Below the pieces are notes generated by a model that did not search any database, was not told the DNA's origin, and saw only the letters and a program-made list of their open reading frames with translations. DNA of 64,000 nt from JACMLC01 sp963817025. GTDB lineage: Bacteria > Acidobacteriota > Blastocatellia > Pyrinomonadales > Pyrinomonadaceae. Location: assembly GCA_963817025.1 (NCBI GenBank), contig CAWFML010000004.1, positions 1,550,001 to 1,614,000 of the forward strand, in the 5' to 3' direction. A program made the position numbers and the translations under genes. Shown piece by piece: positions 23,609 to 30,925 of this stretch (its first letter is position 1; each line of letters opens with the position of its first letter).

Positions 23609-25141
23609 CTATGCTACTTCTGAATAACTTCCGTCATCGCGCCGCGCCAGCAGATTATCGGCTTCCAGTTTTTCCAGATGAGCCAGCACGGCGCGCTCTG
23701 CCATCGCATGCGCCTTCGGATTCACATCCGTGTAGGCGCGCGCGACTATCAACGGCGGCGTGCTTGCTCCGGCGCGCACCGCCGCCAGAATATTTTTCTC
23801 GCGTTCGAGACGATGCTGTATGTACTCCGCTATCTTCGCGCGCGGGTTGCCGATGGCCGAGCCGTGCGCGCCAAAGAGCACGCTCAAGTTCGGAAGCTCG
23901 CGCAGCCGCTCAAGCGAGTTCAGGTAATCGCGCATGTTGCCTTCTGGCGGGTCAATCAGGACAGAGCCGAGACCGACGATGTTGTCTCCGGTCACGAGCG
24001 CGCCCGTGCTCTCTTCGTAAAAACAGAGATGCCCGCGCGCATGCCCCGGCGTGTGCATCGCGCGCAAAAGAAGCTGCGGCTCGCCCGCCAGCTCTATCAT
24101 CTCTCCATCTTCGATCAGGCGGTCAACGCGAATCGAACCGCCGAGGGCTTCTGCGGTCAAGCGATGCGCCGCAACCGGCGGCCTGTCCTTCAGATGTTCG
24201 AGCAAAGCGTTAACGCCTCCGACATGATCCGGGTGCAGGTGCGTCAGAATAATTTCGCGTATCACACGGCCTTCGGCCAGCAATTCATCCACGCACGCGG
24301 CGAGCGCACGCTGCTCTTCTTCATACGGCGAGGCCGGGTCTAGAATTACAATCTCGCGCGCACCGATGAGGTAACAGTTTGTGTGCGTCGCGGGCGGTTT
24401 GGTCGGCGTGCGGACGGGAAAGCAGATAAAGCCGGGGCGAAATTCTATCCGCCTGACAGGGACTTGATGAGCCTGCGGGACGGCGAGAAATCTCTGTACC
24501 AGATCATCCGACAGCCCGCCCGCCAGCGTCGTCAGAGCATGCAGCACCGGCGGCACACACAAGACATCCGAACGCTGCCAGCGCGCGTAGGCATCTCGCG
24601 CAGTCGTCCATTCACCTGTCTCAAGCTCGCCCGGTATCACATCCGGCTTCTGTTTCTCAGGGCAAGAGACTAGAAAGAACCACGTATCAAAACGTCGCGG
24701 GCTAAAGGGCGGCGTCACCCAGCGTCCGGCGAAAGTAAAATCGTTTGCATCAAGATAAAGCCCGAAGTGGTTCAAAAGTTTCGGAAACGACATGCGCCCC
24801 GATTCCAGGTCATCAAGCAGCGAGGCGCGCTGTCCGACAGTCAACTTCTCCGCGCCGCGCGCCGCCAGCACGCCGAGTTCTTCAAACAACTCGCGCGCCG
24901 CGCAGGCAATCATCGCGGCGGTCTCCGCCTCCGGGCAATTTTCGACACGCGTCCCGGCATCGCTCGCATCAAGCTGGCCGCCGGGGAAAGCGTGAAAGCC
25001 GCCGAGGAAGGCCAGCTTCTCGCTGCGCCGCACCCAGAAAACTTCAGGGTCAGCAGGGTTTGTCCCGTGCCGCAAGAGGATGACCGCCGCCGCATCCTTC
25101 GGCGTCGCAGCGGCTTTTGTCTGCGTTTCGGTGTTGCTCAT
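23609..25141 (-). CDS. Nudix hydrolase - metallo-beta-lactamase fold fusion
   Basis: The 510-residue protein joins two enzymes. Residues of about 15-210 are a Nudix domain with FPGGQLD, then an insertion, then ARELFEELGV. This split Nudix box is as in NUDT19-type CoA or nucleotide diphosphatases. Residues of about 225-500 are a metallo-beta-lactamase fold with HLHPDH near 302, HTPGHARGH and GDNIVG. They end with a winged-helix tail like LACTB2-type RNases or hydrolases. Both metal sites look intact. The substrate link between the halves is unknown. Confidence 0.87.
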   Translation of the reverse strand: MSNTETQTKAAATPKDAAAVILLRHGTNPADPEVFWVRRSEKLAFLGGFHAFPGGQLDASDAGTRVENCPEAETAAMIACAARELFEELGVLAARGAEKLTVGQRASLLDDLESGRMSFPKLLNHFGLYLDANDFTFAGRWVTPPFSPRRFDTWFFLVSCPEKQKPDVIPGELETGEWTTARDAYARWQRSDVLCVPPVLHALTTLAGGLSDDLVQRFLAVPQAHQVPVRRIEFRPGFICFPVRTPTKPPATHTNCYLIGAREIVILDPASPYEEEQRALAACVDELLAEGRVIREIILTHLHPDHVGGVNALLEHLKDRPPVAAHRLTAEALGGSIRVDRLIEDGEMIELAGEPQLLLRAMHTPGHARGHLCFYEESTGALVTGDNIVGLGSVLIDPPEGNMRDYLNSLERLRELPNLSVLFGAHGSAIGNPRAKIAEYIQHRLEREKNILAAVRAGASTPPLIVARAYTDVNPKAHAMAERAVLAHLEKLEADNLLARRDDGSYSEVA

Positions 25142-25149
25142 AAATAAAA

Positions 25150-25266
25150 GTTAGGAGAGTTTAGGGAGTTCGTAGAGTTTGGAGAGTGAACACGGGTTTC
25201 TTACTCTCTACACGCTCCGAACTCCCTAAACTCTCTGAACTCTCCAAACTCTTTGACTCTCTAAAC
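25150..25266. repeat. intergenic inverted repeat, GGAGAGTTTAGGGAG word family
   Basis: The left arm (25150-25189) and right arm (25203-25266) are reverse complements built from AGAGTTT, GGGAGTTC and GGAGAG words. The right arm carries extra tandem copies. It ends seven bases before the stop codon of the sulfite-oxidase-like gene. Confidence 0.8.
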
Positions 25267-25273
25267 GCTATTC

Positions 25274-25954
25274 CTACCAGCGAAATCTTTCGCCGTCGCC
25301 GCCGTTCCACGGCACGCCGCGCATGTGATAGCCGCCCTCTTCCCAGAAACCCGGCTCGTCCGTTTCGAGAAAGCGCACGCCCTTAACCCACTTCGCAGAT
25401 TTCCAGGCGTAAAGCTGCGGCACGATGAGGCGCACAGGCCCGCCGTGATCGGGCGGAATCGGCTGCCCGTCATGCGACCATGCGAAGAGAGAATCCTCTG
25501 CCAGAAAATATTCGAGCGGGATATTCGTAGTCCAGCCGCTATCGTGTCCGAAGGCGAGCGCGAATTTCGCTTCCGGCTTGAGGCCGACGGTGCGGGCCAG
25601 CTCGCGTGTCGAAACTCCGCTCCACACATTATCGAGACGCGACCAGCGCGTGACGCAATGAAAGTCCGCGTAAACCTTCACGGCTGGCATCTGCATAAAC
25701 TCGTCCAGCGACCATTGCACGGGCTGTTCGACGAGTCCATCCACGGCAAAAGTCCACGTTGCCAGATCAACATCAGGCGTGCCGTGCGCGTCCAGCACGG
25801 GCCACTTGCGCGTGCGCGTCTGTCCGGGCGGGATGCGATTCTCGCGCCGCGTGTCAGGGCTGACGATGACATCCGGCTCGTCTATCTCTTCCGGCCTGCG
25901 CGGCTCATGCTGTTGGTAGAGAGGGTCTTTGAACAGTCTGTTTAGAAAACTCAT
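25274..25954 (-). CDS. sulfite-oxidase-like molybdopterin oxidoreductase
   Basis: The 226-residue protein matches the oxidoreductase molybdopterin-binding domain. The Mo-ligand Cys is near residue 100 in DFHCVTRWSRLDNVW, followed by the PDHGGPVRLIVPQLYAWKSAKW region (in parts). It is shorter than true sulfite oxidase, lacks the dimerisation domain and shows no clear signal peptide. This is like many bacterial MsrP/YuiH-type relatives. Substrate and electron partner are unknown. Confidence 0.85.
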   Translation of the reverse strand: MSFLNRLFKDPLYQQHEPRRPEEIDEPDVIVSPDTRRENRIPPGQTRTRKWPVLDAHGTPDVDLATWTFAVDGLVEQPVQWSLDEFMQMPAVKVYADFHCVTRWSRLDNVWSGVSTRELARTVGLKPEAKFALAFGHDSGWTTNIPLEYFLAEDSLFAWSHDGQPIPPDHGGPVRLIVPQLYAWKSAKWVKGVRFLETDEPGFWEEGGYHMRGVPWNGGDGERFRW

Positions 25955-25955
25955 T

Positions 25956-26072
25956 GCTTTGTATTTTGTGCTTTGTCTTTCGTACTTTGCTTCCGGCTAC
26001 TCAAGCCTGAGTCAAAGACTTAATGTTGAAACGCGTGCAAAGTACAAAGCACAAAGTACAAAGCACAAAAAA
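25956..26072. repeat. intergenic inverted repeat, AAAGTACAAAGCAC word family
   Basis: The left arm (25956-25990) is the reverse complement of the right arm (26037-26071), with the words TTTGTGC and CGTACTTTGC. It begins two bases upstream of one start codon and ends eight bases before the stop of the next gene. Confidence 0.85.
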
Positions 26073-26079
26073 TCGAATA

Positions 26080-26508
26080 TCACTTCAAAGACTTCTTCTC
26101 CACCAATCCGAGCAATTCCGGCGGCATCCATTTGCCGACGCCCTTCTGCAAAGGCTCTTCGATGCCTGCGGTGCGGTCATGCCAGTTGTCTATGGCTCCG
26201 GGTCGCCCGCGTTCCTTTTCATAATTCTCTGTCTGCTCAAGACTGAGGACGATGCCGTTGGCAATTTCTTCCCAGTCCTCCTGCTGTATCCCGCGCATGA
26301 CGAGGGGCAGACCCGCCGTCCAATCTTCTTCCGGCGCGCGTGCATCCTGTTCGGGAATCGTCAGCCTGTCGGCGCGTGGAAACGGCCTGCCCGCGAATTC
26401 TCTGGCGAGCAGCGCCTTGATCTCTTTATAAGAAGTCTGCGGATTCTCTTTACGCATCGCTTGTGCGCGGCGAAAGATGTCCGCGACGGTCGGTTGCTGT
26501 GCTGCCAT
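26080..26508 (-). CDS. hypothetical protein, 142 aa
   Basis: The protein is hydrophilic and charged and has no signal peptide or membrane segment. Its N-terminal half reads as helices (VADIFRRAQAMRKENP and YKEIKALLAREF) and its C-terminal half is Trp/Glu/Arg-rich. I recognise no family. A sound ATG start and its position in the minus-strand run support a real gene. It is divergent from the protease gene at 26915. Confidence 0.6.
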   Translation of the reverse strand: MAAQQPTVADIFRRAQAMRKENPQTSYKEIKALLAREFAGRPFPRADRLTIPEQDARAPEEDWTAGLPLVMRGIQQEDWEEIANGIVLSLEQTENYEKERGRPGAIDNWHDRTAGIEEPLQKGVGKWMPPELLGLVEKKSLK

Positions 26509-26914
26509 TTGAAGTCTCTTGTAGACCTCCCCTCAAATAATTTTGTCGCCGGTTGTTTAGCAATACCTTACACGCGCGGCGCGCGAATCTCAACCTCACC
26601 TACAGAATGAGAGCGAGGCTCTCAGGCGCAGGTTTCAAAACTCAGGATACTTAAGGCAACAACTCTTTGCGGCTTGAGACTTTCTTTGTTTGCGCCTTTG
26701 CGCGAAACGCTCGTGTTTCTCGCTGGGGGGCTAAGATAAAACCGAACGGCGCAAAGGGTTGACCGGTGGGTTGAGCGGTTTTGAAATGTGCTCTGAGAAT
26801 GTGTTGGCTTCTATCCCGCGCCACTTGTTTCGCCTTGCGTTGATTCGTTTCTTGCGTTAATCATAGCTGCCTGTAATTTAGAATTAACATCACAAGGGGT
26901 TATCAAGAACAAAA
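26509..26914. other. 406-base divergent intergenic region
   Basis: It separates the hypothetical gene (minus) from the subtilase gene (plus) and should hold both promoters. I find no strong -35/-10 pair. It contains a weak copy of the CTTTGCGCC / GGCGCAAAGG word repeat (about 26683-26760) and a short hairpin GAGAGCGAGGCTCTC near 26609. Confidence 0.5.
26683..26760. repeat. weak inverted repeat, GGCGCAAAGG word family
   Basis: TTGCGCCTTTGCGCG at about 26687-26703 is complementary to the GGCGCAAAGGG near 26748-26758. The same words recur at 30710-30803 and 51362-51457. Confidence 0.5.
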
Positions 26915-28300
26915 ATGTCAGACTCGATTATTTCAACTGAGCCATCAGCAATTCATTCAGACATGGCGGCGGGCAATCCTGTATGCCCTGTGTGCGGGCG
27001 CGAAGCTCCTGACGGGCGCGTGCAGCTCGCCGCTTTAGCGGAAGACTTGCAGGTCATCATCTCTGCGAACGCTCCGGCGGACGCGCTCGTCGCAGAAGTC
27101 TGCCCGCGCTGTGTGGAATTGTTCGAGCGCGCCAAGATTCAGATTCAGAGCGATGCGGCGGTTTTCGAGCAGGGCGGGCATGTGCTCTCGACTCCGTTGA
27201 GGCTTGATGCGGACGACCGTTTTACGGGGCGCGGCGTGACCATCGCTTTTCTGGATTCAGGCTTTTACGCGCATGTTGACCTGACCACGCCGCACAATCG
27301 CATCCTCGCTTATCACAGCCTTGCGGCGACGGAAGGCGACAAGACCACGCTCTCGACGCCTGATGTTTCGAGTTGGCACGGGATGATGACTTCGGTCGTC
27401 GCGGCGGGCAACGGCTCGCTCTCGAACGGTTTTTATCGCGGCATCGCGCCCGAATCAAACGTCGTGCTCGTCAAGCTTGCACGCACCGGGCGCATCAGCG
27501 AAAAGAATATCAAGCACGGCCTCGAATGGGTCATGGCCCACCGCGAAGAGTACGGCATACGCATCGTCAACATCTCTGCGGGCGGCGATGACGAGGCTTC
27601 TTACCTGCACAACTCTTTATCGAAAACGGTCGAGCGCGCAGTCCGCGAGGGCTTGATCGTCGTCTGCGCCGTCGGCAACGCCGGATACATGCCGGGTCAT
27701 CCAGTGCTGCCGCCTGCGAGCGCGCCTTCATGCATTGCCGTCGGAGGTCTGGATGACAAGAACTCTCTGAATCGCGCGCGGCGCGGCATGTATCGCTCGT
27801 CTTATGGCCCGACGATTGACGGCTTGCAAAAGCCTGAAGTGATTGCGCCCGGCATCTGGGTTCCCGCGCCGATTCTGCCGCACACGCCGACCGCCGAAGC
27901 GGCTTCGCTTTTAGCCACGCTTGATAACGCGCCAGACGATCAATTACATGTGCTTCTCGCGGCGCATCAGGGAGTGGACAAAGATTTGGATGAAGCCGGG
28001 GGCTTGCCCGCTTATCTCCTGCGCCAGTTAATTACCATCAAGCTGCACGAGGAAAACGTCATCACCAAACATTACAAGTATGTTGACGGCACTTCGTTTG
28101 CCGCGCCCATCGTTTCATCCGTCATCGCCTGCATGCTCGAAGCCAATCCTGAGCTGACGCCGCCACAGGTCAAGCGAATCTTGATAGATACGGCGGAGCG
28201 TCTGCCGCACATCGAAGTTGACCGTCAGGGCTGGGGCGTCGTCGCGCCGCGTCGCGCAGTCGAGCTGGCGCTGGCCGTTCGTCAACTGATAGTTGACTAG
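26915..28300 (+). CDS. intracellular subtilisin-like (S8) protease with N-terminal zinc ribbon
   Basis: The 461-residue protease has the S8 triad: Asp114 in FLDSGF, His155 in SSWHGMM and Ser394 in DGTSFAAP. The N-terminus has no signal peptide. Instead it has two Cys pairs, CPVC (24, 27) and CPRC (63, 66), that look like a zinc-binding module. It therefore probably acts in the cytoplasm. An insert of about 60 residues lies between the oxyanion region and the catalytic Ser. A small acidic protein gene follows 88 bases downstream. The target is unknown. Confidence 0.87.
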   Translation: MSDSIISTEPSAIHSDMAAGNPVCPVCGREAPDGRVQLAALAEDLQVIISANAPADALVAEVCPRCVELFERAKIQIQSDAAVFEQGGHVLSTPLRLDADDRFTGRGVTIAFLDSGFYAHVDLTTPHNRILAYHSLAATEGDKTTLSTPDVSSWHGMMTSVVAAGNGSLSNGFYRGIAPESNVVLVKLARTGRISEKNIKHGLEWVMAHREEYGIRIVNISAGGDDEASYLHNSLSKTVERAVREGLIVVCAVGNAGYMPGHPVLPPASAPSCIAVGGLDDKNSLNRARRGMYRSSYGPTIDGLQKPEVIAPGIWVPAPILPHTPTAEAASLLATLDNAPDDQLHVLLAAHQGVDKDLDEAGGLPAYLLRQLITIKLHEENVITKHYKYVDGTSFAAPIVSSVIACMLEANPELTPPQVKRILIDTAERLPHIEVDRQGWGVVAPRRAVELALAVRQLIVD

Positions 28301-28388
28301 ACACGCTTAGCAAGCGTATGCCACAATCGCTGAAAACATTAGATAGCGAAGAGCAGAAATCACAGAAGAGGAGAGCGTTCAAACTCAC

Positions 28389-28712
28389 ATGTCAGAAATC
28401 GAAAACGCGCCGGTAGAAAATGCACCGGTAGAAGAAACGCCAGCGGAAAGCGTGGCAGCGGAAAACGCCGCGCCGCCTGCGGAGGACGCAGAGCAAACTC
28501 CAGCAGAGCAGGTTCCCGCAGAAGAGATTACATATCACGCCGTCGAAAAGGACGGGCAGGTGACGGCTATCTGGGAGATGCAGGGCCGCAAGCACTTGCG
28601 CACGATTGACCCGCGCTCGCGTCAGGGTCAGGAAATCCTGCGCCTGTACACATCGGATCATCACGACGAGATGCCGCCACCTGAGGAATCAGGCGAAGCT
28701 GCCGCCACATAA
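28389..28712 (+). CDS. small acidic Ala/Glu/Pro-rich protein
   Basis: The 107-residue protein has a low-complexity N-terminal half of ENAPVEE/TPAE-type repeats. A folded-looking C-terminal half contains TYHAVEKDGQVTAIWEMQG and DPRSRQGQEILRLY. There is no signal peptide. It follows the subtilase gene and may be its substrate, chaperone or inhibitor, which is a guess from position only. The family is not recognised. Confidence 0.6.
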   Translation: MSEIENAPVENAPVEETPAESVAAENAAPPAEDAEQTPAEQVPAEEITYHAVEKDGQVTAIWEMQGRKHLRTIDPRSRQGQEILRLYTSDHHDEMPPPEESGEAAAT

Positions 28713-28730
28713 ATTTCAGGCGGGGCGGAC

Positions 28731-28790
28731 AAGCTCAAGATAGAAGAGGCTGCTCGAACGCGTTCGAGCAGCCTCTTCTATCTTGAGCTT
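28731..28790. terminator. 60-bp perfect palindrome, bidirectional terminator
   Basis: Bases 28731-28760 are the exact reverse complement of 28761-28790, with the centre at CGAACG/CGTTCG and no unpaired loop. It lies between two convergent genes, 18 bases from each stop, so a bidirectional terminator is the simplest reading. T-tracts are weak (CGCTTTCTT on the plus side). Confidence 0.75.
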
Positions 28791-28807
28791 CGCTTTCTTG
28801 AAAACTT

Positions 28808-29638
28808 TTACAGCTCGCAAACCATTTCATGCTGGCGGTCTATTTCTCTAAACCCGCGCGCGATGAGCGCAGAAGCAAACAGGCTCTCTTCCGGCTCGTT
28901 GACGACGCGAAACGTCTCTCTCATCTCCGCCAGTTTGGCGCAGAGCGCGTCTACATGCCTGCTCTCCGAAGCCGCTAAGTCAATCAGGCCCGTGCGGCCT
29001 TCCGTCCACGTGGCGCAGAGCGCATAGGCATCCGGCTCTTCAATCTTTCCGAGATAAACTCCCCGCGTTCCTTCGGTTATCAAAAGCGTCGGCAACTCTC
29101 GCTGCCACGCGTTCGGCTTCGTGTGCAGGCGGGCGAAGTGTGGCAGCAGGACGCTTGGTTCGGCCATCTGCAATTCTACGGTCTCTGGACCAGAGGCTTT
29201 GCCGGCATCACGCTCAAGAATCAACAGGTCGCGCGTGATATGCATTCCGGCGCGCTCGTAGAGACGAATCGCGGGCGTGTTGCGCGCGAGCACTTCAAGG
29301 CTCAACTGTTTCAAGCCGCAGCCGCACGCCTCTGCGACGAAGGCGGCCATCAATTCGTGCGCGCGTCCATGACCTCGATGCTCAGGCACGATGCCGAAAC
29401 CGCCGCACCAGCCGCGCGCCCCGCGAATCCCCAACAGCGTGAGGCCGACAAAATCCTCCTCGTCGTAAGCCAAAAGCGAATGCTGTAAATCAAGCTGCTC
29501 AAGCCGCGCACGGCGCGCGAGCGATGCGCCCGTCAGTTGCTGCGGATAAAAATAGCCAGCGAACGCGGCGTTAAAAGCGGCAGCCACTTCTTCAAGCGAC
29601 AGCGACGCGGCGGCTCTGAAAGTTAAAGGGCGTCTCAT
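28808..29638 (-). CDS. GNAT family N-acetyltransferase
   Basis: The 276-residue protein has the acetyl-CoA-binding region GFGIVPEHRGHGRAHELM (the R/QxxGxG/A loop, near residue 83-100) followed by LEVLARNTPAIRLYERAGM. A second, degenerate GNAT-like half fills the C-terminus. It transfers acetyl groups to an unknown amine. Its start is immediately adjacent to the stop of the dehydrogenase gene with no gap. Confidence 0.82.
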   Translation of the reverse strand: MRRPLTFRAAASLSLEEVAAAFNAAFAGYFYPQQLTGASLARRARLEQLDLQHSLLAYDEEDFVGLTLLGIRGARGWCGGFGIVPEHRGHGRAHELMAAFVAEACGCGLKQLSLEVLARNTPAIRLYERAGMHITRDLLILERDAGKASGPETVELQMAEPSVLLPHFARLHTKPNAWQRELPTLLITEGTRGVYLGKIEEPDAYALCATWTEGRTGLIDLAASESRHVDALCAKLAEMRETFRVVNEPEESLFASALIARGFREIDRQHEMVCEL

Positions 29639-30592
29639 TCAATTTCCCACGACGAGATTACGCGGCTCGCCGCGCACAAAGGCTTCGATGTTATCTATCA
29701 ACTGGTCTGCCAGAGCCTGCATCGCTTCCGTGCTGGCCCACGCGACATGCGGCGTCAGGATAAAGTTCGGGAGCCGCACATCAAGCAGAGGATTTCCCGC
29801 GCGCGGCGGCTCATCGCTGAGGACATCAAAGCCTGCTCCGCCGATTATCCCGCGACGCAAGGCGTCCGCGAGCGCGGCTTCATCCACGAGGCCGCCACGC
29901 GCTGTGTTGATTAAGAGCGCGCTCGATTTCATGCGCGCCAGCTCAGCCGCTCCTATCATGTGGCGCGTCCGGGGCGTCAGCGGAGAGTGAAGCGTGATGA
30001 TGTCGGACGCGACGAGGGCTTCATCAAAACTGACGCGCCCCGCCCTGATTTCCTGCGCGTTCTTATGTTCAGAAATCAGCACGCGCATCCCTAACGCACG
30101 GGCCAGCTTTTCCACTGCCTGACCGAGCGCGCCGTAACCGATGATGCCGAGCGTCATGCCGTGCAGGTCGCGTATCGTGTGATTGAATAAACAGAAATGC
30201 TTTGCCTCTTGCCACGCGCCGCGCTCTATGTCCTCACGATGATTAATCAGGTTGCGGCTTAAGGCGAGCATCAGCATCAGCGTATGCTCCGGCACAGCAT
30301 GGCTGGCATAGCCGCGCACGTTCGAGACGCTGATTCTGCGACGGCGGCAGCTCTCAAGGTCTACGATGTCCACGCCCGTTGCAGCCACCGCAATCAACTT
30401 GAGCTGCGGCAAGAGGGCCAGTTCGGCTTCGCGCAGTGAAACCTTATTGACGATTGCAATCGTCGCCCCGGAGAGTCGTGCCACGACCTCTTCCGGCGCG
30501 CTCTCGTCATACTCACGCCACTCGTGCGCGAAAGCCGGACGCCTGAGATTGGCTATCAGAGCGTCACGATCTAAAAAGACAATGCGTTGCAT
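29639..30592 (-). CDS. D-isomer 2-hydroxyacid dehydrogenase
   Basis: The 317-residue enzyme has the NAD-binding motif GIIGYGALGQAVEKLA. The catalytic Arg is in INTARGGLVDE, with a Glu in FDVLSDEPP and His in LTPHVAW. It resembles glycerate/hydroxypyruvate-type dehydrogenases; the substrate is not certain. ATG 30592 is chosen over a possible start at 30646, because the extra 18 residues are Cys/Phe-rich and unlike the family. It is followed directly by the GNAT gene. Confidence 0.88.
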   Translation of the reverse strand: MQRIVFLDRDALIANLRRPAFAHEWREYDESAPEEVVARLSGATIAIVNKVSLREAELALLPQLKLIAVAATGVDIVDLESCRRRRISVSNVRGYASHAVPEHTLMLMLALSRNLINHREDIERGAWQEAKHFCLFNHTIRDLHGMTLGIIGYGALGQAVEKLARALGMRVLISEHKNAQEIRAGRVSFDEALVASDIITLHSPLTPRTRHMIGAAELARMKSSALLINTARGGLVDEAALADALRRGIIGGAGFDVLSDEPPRAGNPLLDVRLPNFILTPHVAWASTEAMQALADQLIDNIEAFVRGEPRNLVVGN

Positions 30593-30709
30593 AAGCTTTG
30601 ATGCTTTGAATGCCGGACAAAAACAATTGCAGTTCTTCTGCGACACTTATCCTTTTATACTAATTTAGTGGCGAGTCAGTTTCAAACATGGAAAGAATAA
30701 AGACAGTTC

Positions 30710-30803
30710 GCGCTGGTGGCCCAAAGACGCAAAGAAAAGCTCGCAAAGGATTGTGTAGCATTCAAAGCTTTGCGGTCTTCTCTTGAGCTTTGCGCCACCA
30801 GCG
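30710..30803. repeat. intergenic inverted repeat, CGCTGGTGGC / AAAGACGCAAAG words
   Basis: The outer arms GCGCTGGTGGC and GCCACCAGCGC enclose inner complementary GCAAAG and CTTTGCG words. It forms one of two adjacent hairpins between the dehydrogenase and FecR genes. Confidence 0.75.
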
Positions 30804-30841
30804 CGAAACTTTTCTTCGCCCTCATCAAACGTCAGCATTCA

Positions 30842-30925
30842 AAGGTAAAAGGCAAAAGTGAAGATGAGAAGAATGCTGTCTTCACTTTTGCCTTTTTACT
30901 TTTACCTTTTACCTTTTTCTATCTC
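30842..30925. repeat. intergenic inverted repeat, AAAGGTAAAAG word family
   Basis: An arm of about 24 bases (30842-30865) pairs with 30880-30908, and further AAAAGGT words follow to 30925. The stop codon of the FecR/DUF6600 gene (30919-30921) lies in the right arm. Confidence 0.8.

Noticed and set aside
23320..24213. A 297-codon plus-strand frame across the Nudix and sensor genes
   Set aside because: The product is Ala/Arg/Ser low complexity and covers parts of two real genes on the other strand.
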